Positions 16,969 through 26,981 of a DNA stretch of 54,748 nt are shown one piece after another. The stretch is from Candidatus Moranbacteria bacterium GW2011_GWC2_40_12 (GTDB taxonomy: Bacteria; Patescibacteriota; Minisyncoccia; Moranbacterales; UBA11712), in assembly GCA_000995965.1 (NCBI GenBank), contig LBYD01000005.1, forward strand, positions 1 through 54,748. The letters are read 5' to 3'. Both the position numbers and the translations under genes were made by a program. How positions within the stretch are numbered: position 1 is the first letter of the stretch; every line of letters begins with the position of its first letter. Under the pieces are notes generated by a model that worked only from the letters and a program-made list of their open reading frames with translations, did no database searches and had not been told where the DNA came from.

Positions 16969-18306
16969 CTATCTCATTATTCGCTTTTTCCCAAGCCCCA
17001 GTTTTTTCCTTATCATCGAATTTTCCGAATAAGCGCGGCTGAAACGGAAAAAAAAGGGCTGTTTTCCCCCGCCGTGGGCAGATAAGATTTTTTCTCCGTT
17101 GATATTTCTTATTTCCAAAACTTTGTCCGGATGCGCCCCACCCGGCGTGACTATTTCAATTTTTGCATTTTGCCTAATGGCATTATGAACCCTCAGCTTG
17201 TTGAATCCCCTGATTTTTTCGGAAACCCCACTCTGAAGCGATCTGGATCGGAGAATCTCCCCGACAAATTGCCACGAGTTTTCCCGCTGGGATTTTTCAA
17301 AATCATTTTCCCATTTGTCTCTCCCGAACAAAAATCCGGTTGAATAGCCGCGATTTGCCAATTTCATAAGCTCTTTTTTCGCTGCTGAAGACAATTTTTT
17401 GATTTCGGCCCGGCTTTTTCCCCAATTTATTGCGTCCAATACCCTCCGATAGGATCCTGCGGCGCAAGCGACATAATAGGCGCTCTTCGTCCTTCCCTCG
17501 ATTTTGAAAGAATCGATCCCCGCCTTGGCCAGCTCGCCTAAATACTCAATCAAACAAATATCCTTGGAATTCAAAAAATATGTCCCATGCTCATCTTCTT
17601 CGATATTTGTTATCTTTGAGCCATCCGCATTCAAACTGTCCGTCCCGCTTTGAAGAACACCATGATTTTTATTTTTTATTTTTGATTTTTGACTTAGCTT
17701 ATACCTCCACCGGCACGGCTGGACGCAATCTCCTAAATTCGCACTGCGATCCTTGAACCATCGGGACAGCAGGCATCTTCCGGAATAACTCATGCACATC
17801 GCCCCATGGACAAAATATTCCAGCTCAATCCCGGGACAAATTTTCTTTATTCTTTTTATTTCCTGAAGCGTCACCTCCCGCGCGAGGATTATTCTTGAAA
17901 CCCCCTGTTTTTGCCAAAATTTGACTGCCTCGGAATTTGTCGCGTTGGCTTGAGTCGACAAATGGATTTTTATTTGCGGTGCTATTTTTTTCACCAGGCC
18001 AATGATACCGGGATCGCTTGCGATCACTGCGTCCGGTTTCACTTTTTTTATGAATTTCAAATGTTTTTTCAGTTCCGGCAGATGGCTTTCATGGGCATAA
18101 ATGTTCAAGGTGAAATATATTCTTTTGCCGAGTTTTCGCGCCACAGCTGCTGCTTTTCTCAAATTCGCCTCGCTGAAATCATTCAGCCTTGCCCTAAGAG
18201 AAAAATTCGGATGCCCGACATAAACGGCATCCGCCCCAAAATGATACGCGTATTCCATTTTCTCCAAGCTTCCGCCAGGAGCAACAAGTTCCAATTTCTT
18301 TTTCAT
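16969..18306 (-). CDS. U32 family protein (TrhP/YegQ-like, tRNA U34 hydroxylation)
   Basis: A 445-aa U32 'peptidase' family protein. Relatives TrhP/YegQ act in hydroxylation of U34 in tRNA, so the peptidase name is probably misleading. The signature ELEYFVHGAMCMSYSGRCLL lies at residues 160-180 and is followed by GDCVQPCRW. Family members continue directly to an EEDERGTY block. Here about 28 residues rich in Lys/Asn/Ser (KSKIKNKNHG...) intervene, and their DNA starts as a 7-bp tandem repeat. With tgt upstream this makes a small tRNA-modification neighbourhood. Confidence 0.88.
   Translation of the reverse strand: MKKKLELVAPGGSLEKMEYAYHFGADAVYVGHPNFSLRARLNDFSEANLRKAAAVARKLGKRIYFTLNIYAHESHLPELKKHLKFIKKVKPDAVIASDPGIIGLVKKIAPQIKIHLSTQANATNSEAVKFWQKQGVSRIILAREVTLQEIKRIKKICPGIELEYFVHGAMCMSYSGRCLLSRWFKDRSANLGDCVQPCRWRYKLSQKSKIKNKNHGVLQSGTDSLNADGSKITNIEEDEHGTYFLNSKDICLIEYLGELAKAGIDSFKIEGRTKSAYYVACAAGSYRRVLDAINWGKSRAEIKKLSSAAKKELMKLANRGYSTGFLFGRDKWENDFEKSQRENSWQFVGEILRSRSLQSGVSEKIRGFNKLRVHNAIRQNAKIEIVTPGGAHPDKVLEIRNINGEKILSAHGGGKQPFFFRFSRAYSENSMIRKKLGLGKKRIMR
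17661..17695. repeat. Heptanucleotide tandem repeat inside the U32 gene
   Basis: The sequence splits cleanly into 7-bp units GATTTTT, ATTTTTT, ATTTTTG, ATTTTTG. It is read in frame as SKIKNKN and lies in a segment missing from typical U32 proteins. Confidence 0.7.
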
Positions 18307-18334
18307 GACTGCGCTGACAAAAGCCCGGCTCCTG

Positions 18335-19144
18335 TCAGTTATTCTTTCTTATTCTTTCGTTGTTCTCGAGAACCGCTTTTATGAAGAGAGGGTCGTATCC
18401 CGCTTTTTCGCTGGCCCGCGCGATCGCGTTCACGTCTTTGGGGAGGCATTTCCCGGCAAACCCGCGCGCGTCAGGAAAAACCGCCGAAAACATCCTTCCC
18501 ATTCGCTCGTCAAGAAGCCAAAGCTCGCGAAGTTCCTTGTAATCCACCCCGATTTTTTCGGCGATGTTATAGAATTCGTTGCAAAAAGTGACTTTGGTAG
18601 CGATAAAAGCATTCTCCATATATTTCACGAGTTCCGCCGTCTTTGAATCAGTTATATGAAACCTGGCTTCCGGCCCCATAACCCGGACAAAAAAATCTGC
18701 GACGCGCGAGGCTGTTTCTTTTTCGCCTCCAATAATCTGGAAGCTGTGCTTTTTCATGTCTTTTGGATCAGCGTATTTCCAGAACGGGACAAAATAACCG
18801 CCCTCGCCCATGTATTCGGGAGAAAAGCAGATTTTTTTGCCTGTTTTCTCGCAAAGATTTTTTGTCGTGCCGGGAGGAATCGTGCTTTTGATCAGAATGA
18901 GCGGTGTTTCCAGCCAGCCCAAAACATCTTCAATTATCGAAAGGTCGCAGGAGCCATCTTTTCCCATCGGCGTGGGAACACAAATCACGCCCAAATCGCA
19001 TTTGTTCATTTCTTCTTTCGGCGCCGACCCCTGAATGTTGGGATCAAAAAAGATTGCTTCAAAATTGTCTTTGAAAAAATTATATACTCCCTTTCCGACG
19101 TAGCCATAACCAATCACTGCGACTTTTTTCTTTTCTTTTCCCAT
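18335..19144 (-). CDS. UDP-glucose/GDP-mannose dehydrogenase family protein, short form
   Basis: A 269-aa NAD-dependent nucleotide-sugar dehydrogenase-like protein. The Rossmann motif VIGYGYVGKGV is at residues 10-20. The central domain carries MENAFIATKVTFCNE and the catalytic-Cys block GFAGKCLPKDVNAIA. The usual C-terminal nucleotide-sugar binding domain (about 130 residues in enzymes of about 430 aa) is missing and the gene ends naturally at ENNERIRKNN. It may be a compact dehydrogenase or an incomplete one. It lies between tgt and the U32 gene. Confidence 0.85.
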   Translation of the reverse strand: MGKEKKKVAVIGYGYVGKGVYNFFKDNFEAIFFDPNIQGSAPKEEMNKCDLGVICVPTPMGKDGSCDLSIIEDVLGWLETPLILIKSTIPPGTTKNLCEKTGKKICFSPEYMGEGGYFVPFWKYADPKDMKKHSFQIIGGEKETASRVADFFVRVMGPEARFHITDSKTAELVKYMENAFIATKVTFCNEFYNIAEKIGVDYKELRELWLLDERMGRMFSAVFPDARGFAGKCLPKDVNAIARASEKAGYDPLFIKAVLENNERIRKNN

Positions 19145-19194
19145 AAAAATAAATTAACTCTTAACAAAATATTGTTCAATACAATGCTATCAGC

Positions 19195-20421
<1,227 letters not shown>

Positions 20422-20437
20422 CTAAATGTTATGCGGA

Positions 20438-22381
20438 TTATTGATCGACTTTTCCCGAGCTGCCCACACTCAAGTCCTCCAAAAGATTGGTGTCCTTCTC
20501 GCCAAGCTTTGTCTCCAAATTTTGTCCAGTGAAAACGTCTTTTGCCGAAAAAACAGTGCTTATGAGAAGTTTGGGGTATTGACCGACCATATTTACCGAC
20601 GGGTTTAGGCCAACCTGGAAAACAATTTCTTTCGGGTCAGTAATAGTTCCCACGCCTGCTGGGAGAGATCCAATGTTCCAGACTGCCACGCCCGTCCGGT
20701 TATTATATTCAACATCCGCGTCTTTTGGCAAAAAATTTTCTTTCCAGGAAACATTGGGGGCCAATGTCACGATAATTTTCCCGTCAGTGACATCGTTGGA
20801 AATATTTTCCGCTTTGAGGTGGATTGAAAAAGTTGTCTCTTCACCCACCTTGGGAGGAATTGGACCGGTATTTGCGATCTCCGAATCATTATAATAGCCT
20901 TCTTGCCTGATAATCAGCTTCGAATTGAGCTTTACCGCGATTCCATTTCCTGAGATAGTTTTGTTTTCTCCCTCGGGAGTGGGAATATCGGGACTGTCGA
21001 TCCGGCAGAGGGCCGTGAAAGAAAAATTTTTATCCTTCGTGCTTGAAACTGGTATAATATCTTTCAATTTTACCGAAAATTCAAGTTCTCCTTCTTCTCC
21101 CGGATTCAGCACTCCCAATTTTTTAAGTCCCGGTGCTTTCCAGGCGACAGTCCCCTTGTTTGAATCCAGCGTTCCTCGAGCCTCTCCGAATTCCCGATAG
21201 GAGGCATAGTCTATTATTGGGCTTGATATTTCCTCCGTCAGAATAAGATCTCTGAGCGCCGTATCGCTTACGTTTTTGAATTTGACCCTGAAAGACAAAG
21301 TGTCGCCGGAGTTCACAAATAGGGCGTCCTTTTTCTCGTTTATTGTCTGCAGAATCGTAATGGCCGCGCCGATGACTTTGACACTTTTTGAGACATCGTT
21401 GTAGGCGACAAAGGCATCGTTGTTGCCAATCTCTCCGAGAGAAAATTTGAATTTTTTTTCTTCCTGCAGCCGGCCGGAAAGCACGCCCGAAATTTTTATT
21501 TCCCCGCTTTCTCCTCCTCCCAAATCTCCAATATACCAGATATCACCGCCGCCCGATGCCGGAAGAGGTTCCGAGGTAGTCACAGAAAAATCAGCCGGCA
21601 GATCGGCTTTCATTTTGAGATCTCGAATAACTTGCTGGCCTGAATTTTTATATTTCACAAAAAAAGTGGCTGCTCCTCCGGAAGAAACCTGCTGCGGCCC
21701 ATTTACTTCAACTTCAAGCGGACTTGAGGAAATCAAAATACCATGTTTTGCCTCGGTTGTGAATTGGGAGCTGAAATTCGACGAGCTGTATTCAAGCTTG
21801 ACATTGACATAAGTCAGGAGCCCTTTCGTTCCGAAAAATTTTCCGCGAAGCTCAATTTTCCCTTCTGATTTTCCTCCGATTGTCCCGATATTATAACGGC
21901 TTGAGTTTGGTCCTTCCGGCTCCAGGTTGAGATTATCAAGCGGTTTGAAATTTTCGGAATAGATAATATGGACCACGGCATTTCTGAGGCTGGACCGGTT
22001 TTCATTTTTATAATCAATCTCAAGAAGCACTACGTCCCCGCTCTGGATTTCTCCTGGCCCGGAAACAGAAATTGCCACCATATCCTCCACAAAGGAACTT
22101 TTTCTCACGTACAAAGCACCCCAGACTGCTCCGGAAAGCAAAATCAGGGCTGAAAGCGACACCATGACAATTCTCAATGCCTTTTTTTTCTTGGCTTTCT
22201 TTTCTTCCTCTTCCTTTATCCAGATACTGTCTTTTTTTCCTTCCTCGGCTTTGAAAAAAGTCGGCGCGAACGGGTTTTCTGTTTTTTCAGCCGGATTGGA
22301 ATGGCCCAAAGAGCCGTACTTTCCTTCCGGATCATCCTCTCCCCGTTTATAAATTTTCCTTTCGATTTCCTTGAGAGACAT
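20438..22381 (-). CDS. Membrane-anchored protein with DUF11-like repeats
   Basis: A 647-aa protein with a charged cytoplasmic tail of about 68 residues (KEEEEKKAKKKK), one hydrophobic segment at about 70-92, and a long outer region. The outer region has about four copies of an Ig-like/DUF11 pattern, recognisable as VNSGDTLSFRVKFKN, VSSGGAATFFVKYKN and IQSGDVVLLEIDYKN followed by conserved strands. Such repeats occur in surface and S-layer-associated proteins; the function is not known. It precedes tgt by 28 nt in the same unit. Confidence 0.85.
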   Translation of the reverse strand: MSLKEIERKIYKRGEDDPEGKYGSLGHSNPAEKTENPFAPTFFKAEEGKKDSIWIKEEEEKKAKKKKALRIVMVSLSALILLSGAVWGALYVRKSSFVEDMVAISVSGPGEIQSGDVVLLEIDYKNENRSSLRNAVVHIIYSENFKPLDNLNLEPEGPNSSRYNIGTIGGKSEGKIELRGKFFGTKGLLTYVNVKLEYSSSNFSSQFTTEAKHGILISSSPLEVEVNGPQQVSSGGAATFFVKYKNSGQQVIRDLKMKADLPADFSVTTSEPLPASGGGDIWYIGDLGGGESGEIKISGVLSGRLQEEKKFKFSLGEIGNNDAFVAYNDVSKSVKVIGAAITILQTINEKKDALFVNSGDTLSFRVKFKNVSDTALRDLILTEEISSPIIDYASYREFGEARGTLDSNKGTVAWKAPGLKKLGVLNPGEEGELEFSVKLKDIIPVSSTKDKNFSFTALCRIDSPDIPTPEGENKTISGNGIAVKLNSKLIIRQEGYYNDSEIANTGPIPPKVGEETTFSIHLKAENISNDVTDGKIIVTLAPNVSWKENFLPKDADVEYNNRTGVAVWNIGSLPAGVGTITDPKEIVFQVGLNPSVNMVGQYPKLLISTVFSAKDVFTGQNLETKLGEKDTNLLEDLSVGSSGKVDQ

Positions 22382-22424
22382 TGCTTATATTTTACAATAA
22401 AAAGGACAAAGGCGCAAAAATATT

Positions 22425-23132
22425 TCAGACGAAATGGTATCTGGCATAAATCTCCCTTATTTTAGCAAGTTTTGCCAGTTCAGCCCCGCTCACTTTCACT
22501 TTCGCTGTTTTTTCAAGCGAATTTCCCCAGAAAATACGCAAAAGTTTGATTTGATTGTCGCTGATCGAAATCAGCTCCTTGAAATTTGGACCGCAACCGG
22601 AGCAGATTATTCCTCCTTTCTCAATGCTGAAAAATTTTTTTGATTTTTCAGCGAGTTTTTCTTTGCATGCGACGCACTTCATCACTTCAGGCCGGTTTCC
22701 CAATATGTCAAAAAGCTTCCACCAGAAGGATTCGACTATTATCCGCAAGCACTCGGCGCTTGCAAAATTCAATGTTCCCAAAAAATCATGCAATAAATCA
22801 AAAACTTTCTTGTCCCCTACTCCTTCGCTGAAATTTTTCAAGAAAAAAAGAAAGATTTTCAGAGCTTCGGTCAGTTTTTCAAAATCTTTTTTGATGTTTT
22901 CAAAATTTTCAAGCGTAATGGCGCCAGTAATCTGCCCCATTCCCCGCGAGCGGGCGACATAAATTTCAGTCAGCGTTCCCGGTTCGAGATGGCCGGCGAG
23001 CTTAGCGGCTGGCTTTCGCACGCCTTTGGCCACCGCTTTCACGAGGCCTTGCTCGAGCGTGTATATTATGTATAGCCGATTCACTTCGTTCGCGTCGCGC
23101 GAAGCCAAAATAATCGCCGTATATTTTTGCAT
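22425..23132 (-). CDS. recO: DNA repair protein RecO
   Basis: A 235-aa RecO, which loads RecA with RecR at gaps. The N-terminal OB fold (AIILASRDANEVNRLYIIYT) is followed by a helical domain. A four-Cys zinc site is formed by CVAC and CSGCG. Length is normal. A terminator lies just upstream, so recO probably opens a new transcript that continues into the DUF11-like gene. Confidence 0.93.
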   Translation of the reverse strand: MQKYTAIILASRDANEVNRLYIIYTLEQGLVKAVAKGVRKPAAKLAGHLEPGTLTEIYVARSRGMGQITGAITLENFENIKKDFEKLTEALKIFLFFLKNFSEGVGDKKVFDLLHDFLGTLNFASAECLRIIVESFWWKLFDILGNRPEVMKCVACKEKLAEKSKKFFSIEKGGIICSGCGPNFKELISISDNQIKLLRIFWGNSLEKTAKVKVSGAELAKLAKIREIYARYHFV

Positions 23133-23163
23133 GGCTTGATTATATCAGAATTCGGAAAAAATT

Positions 23164-23199
23164 AAACCGCTGGTCGGAGCATATACCGTCCAGCGGTTT
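23164..23199 (-). terminator. Intrinsic terminator upstream of recO
   Basis: AAACCGCTGG pairs with CCAGCGGTTT. On the minus strand it is followed by AATTTTTT. It ends the unit containing the two small Cys/membrane proteins. Confidence 0.75.
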
Positions 23200-23226
23200 C
23201 GGATAATCGAAGGAGTATGAAGAAGG

Positions 23227-23586
23227 CTAGATATCCTTCGAAAAGTATTGCGAGGACATTGGCCTCAACCTTCTGAAAAACCTCTTGCAATCGGGACAAA
23301 AAAAATGCACCCAGAAAAAAACGCTGTTCAGAGAAGTTATTCCCACCGGCTTGTATTCGCGGCTCCCGCAATCACAGCTGTCGGAGAAGATGTTCAGGAT
23401 TTTTTCGTCCCAACCTCGCCGATGGGCAGCGTCAAAGAGGATCCACAACATGACGATTCCCAATGCCGCCGCAAGCGCTCCGATTTGATAATCGCCATAG
23501 TGGTATTCACTGGCGAAAATTCCGCCTATGGCAATCGCCAGCGCCAGAACAGCAAAAAGCCAATCCGAAATTTTCAATCTTTCCAT
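23227..23586 (-). CDS. Small membrane protein with Cys-rich tail
   Basis: Start ATG 23586 (MERLKISDWLFAVLAL) is chosen because a strong GAGGAGGAG ribosome binding site lies a few bases upstream; the ORF-track start at 23610 lies upstream of that site. The 119-aa product has two hydrophobic segments followed by CDCGSREY and CPDCKRFF, a likely zinc-ribbon pair of knuckles. No family recognised. It is 42 nt after a similarly built gene. Confidence 0.75.
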   Translation of the reverse strand: MERLKISDWLFAVLALAIAIGGIFASEYHYGDYQIGALAAALGIVMLWILFDAAHRRGWDEKILNIFSDSCDCGSREYKPVGITSLNSVFFWVHFFCPDCKRFFRRLRPMSSQYFSKDI

Positions 23587-23628
23587 TGTCCCTCTCCTCC
23601 TCATCGACAATGTCAGCGGTTAAACAAC

Positions 23629-23967
23629 TTATGGAAAACCATAGCGGCTTTCCAATTTTTCTTTTGGCCCCGAACAGCGCCGGCACCAAAAAAAGATAGT
23701 TATTTTCTTCTGATATTTCCACGTTGCCCCGAAAAACGCCATAAACACGACCAGTGAAGATTTCATACAGCTTTGATAATCCAATGAATATCTTTTGAGA
23801 AATTCAAAGGTGAAAACTTCCCGCAGAAAAACGATCAAAGATAAGCCAAGAATGACGGCCACCACTGGAAAAACAAAACAGTATAAATTGTGCAGTTTGT
23901 CTTCGCATCGAGGATCGCATTCTTCCCCGAAAGGCAAAGGCCACAAAAACCATTTTTTCGAAGACAT
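23629..23967 (-). CDS. Small membrane protein with Cys pairs
   Basis: ATG 23967 (MSSKKWFLWPLPFGEECD) has an AAAGGAG site at good spacing and is preferred over 24039. The 112-aa product has ECDPRCEDK near the N terminus, two hydrophobic segments and CRRCSGPKEK near the C terminus. Like its neighbour it combines two membrane helices with Cys pairs, but the order differs, so common ancestry is not clear. It lies between ileS and recO. Confidence 0.7.
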   Translation of the reverse strand: MSSKKWFLWPLPFGEECDPRCEDKLHNLYCFVFPVVAVILGLSLIVFLREVFTFEFLKRYSLDYQSCMKSSLVVFMAFFGATWKYQKKITIFFWCRRCSGPKEKLESRYGFP

Positions 23968-24065
23968 GGCTCTTATTTCTCCTTTTTTTAAAGAATCTTT
24001 CCGCGCTGCGGAGGAATTATACAAAAAAATAACTTCCAAATCTTTTATCTCTTATATCTCGTTTC

Positions 24066-26981
24066 TTATATTCTTTTCAGCCAGATTTTTACCGGCGCCG
24101 TCTCAAGTTCAAAAAATTCCTCAATGTCAAAGTCAGTCCCCTCGCTTTCAATGGCTCCGGTAGCCAGCGTCTCGCGGGCAATCATATCCCCGAATTTCTC
24201 GAATATCTTCGACCCCCCTTGATAGCAGATCATAATCCGGTTGTCAACTTCATAACCAGCTTTTTTCCGAAGTTCCTGGATGCGCCGGACCAGTTCACGG
24301 GCCTCACCTTCAAGGCGCAAATCATCAGAAATTACGATGTTGAGGCCTGCCATCGAATTTCCCTCTTCTTCAATGAATATGCCTGGATTTTTTTCAATCG
24401 AGCCATAAAAACCGATCTTTTTCACGTTTACCTCTTCTTTCAAAAGTTCCAGCAGTTTGTCGTCAATGATTTCATTGACCATCAGCTCCGAAAGCGGCTG
24501 GCGGACTTTGATGCCGGCTTTCGCCCTCGCGGCAAGTCCCATTTTCACAAACCGCCGCACCATTTGCATTTGTTTGTTGAGATCATCGTCAATCAATTTT
24601 TTATTTGCCTTTGGAAAATCGGAAAGATGCACGGATTCCTCTCCGGTTATATTTTTGTATATCTCCTCACTCACAAAAGGCGAGAACGGCGCCATCAACT
24701 TTGCCAGCTCAGCCAGCACAAAATATAAAGTCTCGTAGGCCCTTCTTTTGTCCTCGTCATTTTCAGATTTCCAAAACCTTTTCCTCGACCGGCGGATATA
24801 CCAATTGGAAAGATTGTCAATAAAATCCGGAAACAGCCGCGCAGTCCTTGAAATTTCATATGCTTCCATGTGATTATTCACGTTCTTTATCAAAGAATTA
24901 AGCTCGGATACGATCCACTTGTCGAGCAGGTTCGTTCCGGGTTCCGGGTTCCGGGTTCCGGGTTCAAACTTATCGATATTCGCGTATAAAACAAAAAACG
25001 AATAGCTGTTCCAAAGCATGCGAAACATGCCCTTGAAAATATCCTTGAGTTCTTCATCGTTGAAATTCAGATTCTCCCCCTCCATCAGGGGCGACTGCAT
25101 GAGATAAAAACGGAAAGCGTCGGCCCCGTAACGGTTGATGAGAATATTGGGGTCGGTGAAATTTCCGAGGGACTTCGAAAGTTTTTTGCCGTCCGCTCCG
25201 GTGATTGTCCCTGTTGTCACCGCGTTCAAGAAGCCCGGCTTTCCAAAAAGTCCGACGGAAAGTACGTGAAGGGTATAGAACCATCCACGTGTCTGGGCGA
25301 TATATTCAGAAATGAACTGGGCCGGAAATCTTTCCTCAAATTCCTCCTTGTTTTCAAATGGATAATGGAATTCGGCGAAAGGCATCGACCCCGACTCCAC
25401 CCAGCAGTCGAAAACATCGGGAATTCTTTTCATCCCGCCGCCGCATTTATCGCACTTAAACGTGATTTCATCAATCATCGGCCGGTGATAATCCTCCAGT
25501 TTCTTCCCAGACAATTCCTCGAGCTCCCCAAACGACCCGATAATTTTCAAATTATCACATTCCTTCTCTTTTCTATCTTCTTTCTTATTTCTTATTTTCC
25601 CTCCGCATTCCCAGATCGGCATCGGGTTTCCCCAATATCTTGACCGGGAAACATTCCAGTCAGGCGCAGTCTCGAGGCCATGGCCGAACCGCCCTTTTTG
25701 GAGATGCTTCGGATGCCAGCAGATTTTTTCGTTCTCCGCGAGCAATTTTTCTTTGAGCTCTGAAACTTTGATAAACCAGGCCGGCTGGGACATATAGATG
25801 AGCTTCGTATCGCAGCGGTGGCAGAACGGATAAGCATGGCTCACATTTTCTTTTTTGTAGACGAAACCTTTTTCGGATATTTCTTTCAAAATCTTGAAAT
25901 TGGCTTCCCAGACATTTTCGCCCGTCCAGTCTCCTTTGGTGAATCTTCCTTCGTCGTCCACGTTTTCGATTATGGGAAGATTGTTTTCCTTCCTGGTCCG
26001 AAAATCGTCTTCTCCGAAAGCCGGCGCGATGTGGACAATCCCCGTTCCATCATCGAGACTCACGAAATCACCGGCTACGACCCGGTATCCGTTTTTTATT
26101 TCGTGGGAAAAAACAGGCTCATATTCGATTCCCAGCAATTCCTTCCCATCCATTTCCTTTTCAACCTCGTATTCTTCCCCAAGCGTTTTGAGGCGATCTT
26201 TGGCCAAGATATATTTTTCTTTCCCCTGCCTCGCAATCACGTATTTTGCATTCGGATTCACGGCGATGGCGACATTCGCCAGAAGCGTCCAGGGCGTTGT
26301 CGTCCAAACAAGGAAAAAAATATCCGCGAAATCCTGGCCCTTCGCTTTCAATTTGAAAAAAACCGACGCGTCTTTCACCTCTTTATAGCTCGAATCCATG
26401 GCCACCTCGAAATTGGAAAGCGGCGTCGAACAGCGCGGGCAAAAAAGGGATATTCTTGAATCCTTGTAAACCAGCCCATTTTTGTGAAGCTCCGAAAACC
26501 CCCACCAGACAGACTCCATGAAAGAGCTGTCCATCGTTTTGTAGGAATTGTCGAAATCCACCCAGCGGCCAATCCGGCGCACCGTTTTTTTCCACTCGTC
26601 CGCGAACTGCAAGACGGTTTTTTTGGCTTCTTCATTGAACTTTCCGATGTTTTTTTCGATATCCCGCTTTCCTTTGTAGCTGAATTTTTTTTCGACAATG
26701 TTCTCGATGGGAAGCCCATGGGTGTCCCATCCCCACCGGCGCGGAACATGAAAACCTTTCATGGTGAAAAACCGCGGAACTACGTCCTTTGAGGTCGAGG
26801 CCAGGAGATGACCGTGATGGGGCAGGCCGGTCGCAAACGGCGGACCGTCATAAAAAGAATAAAGCTTTGCATCTTTGCGAAGCTCTAAAGATTTTTCGAA
26901 TATTTTTTCCTTCTCCCAAAATTCGAGGATTTTTTCCTCCATTTCGGGAAGAGATTGTTTCGGATTAACTGGCTTAAACAT
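24066..26981 (-). CDS. ileS: Isoleucine--tRNA ligase (eukaryote-like IleRS2 type)
   Basis: A class I synthetase of 971 aa. The first signature is PHHGHLLAST (HxGH) near residue 54, and the KMSKS-type motif is GKKLSKSLGN near 600. The GLPHHGHLL form and absence of a C-terminal zinc finger fit the eukaryote-like IleRS2 clade. The ORF-track extension of 87 residues is a shadow of the upstream glycosyltransferase. ATG 26981 (MFKPVNPKQSL) has GGAGGT eight bases upstream and overlaps the glycosyltransferase stop by 8 bp. Two in-frame insertions made of 7-bp tandem repeats are present, KIRNKKEDRKEKE near 461 and EPGTRNPEPGTN near 672. Confidence 0.95.
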   Translation of the reverse strand: MFKPVNPKQSLPEMEEKILEFWEKEKIFEKSLELRKDAKLYSFYDGPPFATGLPHHGHLLASTSKDVVPRFFTMKGFHVPRRWGWDTHGLPIENIVEKKFSYKGKRDIEKNIGKFNEEAKKTVLQFADEWKKTVRRIGRWVDFDNSYKTMDSSFMESVWWGFSELHKNGLVYKDSRISLFCPRCSTPLSNFEVAMDSSYKEVKDASVFFKLKAKGQDFADIFFLVWTTTPWTLLANVAIAVNPNAKYVIARQGKEKYILAKDRLKTLGEEYEVEKEMDGKELLGIEYEPVFSHEIKNGYRVVAGDFVSLDDGTGIVHIAPAFGEDDFRTRKENNLPIIENVDDEGRFTKGDWTGENVWEANFKILKEISEKGFVYKKENVSHAYPFCHRCDTKLIYMSQPAWFIKVSELKEKLLAENEKICWHPKHLQKGRFGHGLETAPDWNVSRSRYWGNPMPIWECGGKIRNKKEDRKEKECDNLKIIGSFGELEELSGKKLEDYHRPMIDEITFKCDKCGGGMKRIPDVFDCWVESGSMPFAEFHYPFENKEEFEERFPAQFISEYIAQTRGWFYTLHVLSVGLFGKPGFLNAVTTGTITGADGKKLSKSLGNFTDPNILINRYGADAFRFYLMQSPLMEGENLNFNDEELKDIFKGMFRMLWNSYSFFVLYANIDKFEPGTRNPEPGTNLLDKWIVSELNSLIKNVNNHMEAYEISRTARLFPDFIDNLSNWYIRRSRKRFWKSENDEDKRRAYETLYFVLAELAKLMAPFSPFVSEEIYKNITGEESVHLSDFPKANKKLIDDDLNKQMQMVRRFVKMGLAARAKAGIKVRQPLSELMVNEIIDDKLLELLKEEVNVKKIGFYGSIEKNPGIFIEEEGNSMAGLNIVISDDLRLEGEARELVRRIQELRKKAGYEVDNRIMICYQGGSKIFEKFGDMIARETLATGAIESEGTDFDIEEFFELETAPVKIWLKRI
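24932..24966. repeat. Heptanucleotide tandem repeat (GTTCCGG) inside ileS
   Basis: Four exact copies of GTTCCGG plus a partial fifth. It is read in frame on the minus strand as EPGTRNPEPGTN. Confidence 0.9.
25562..25602. repeat. Degenerate heptanucleotide repeat inside ileS
   Basis: The stretch splits into TTCTCTT, TTCTATC, TTCTTTC, TTATTTC, TTATTTT, a 7-bp period with drift. It encodes the Lys/Arg/Glu-rich segment KIRNKKEDRKEKE, which has no counterpart in usual IleRS. A related pyrimidine heptamer run follows the ileS stop at about 24029-24060. Confidence 0.65.
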
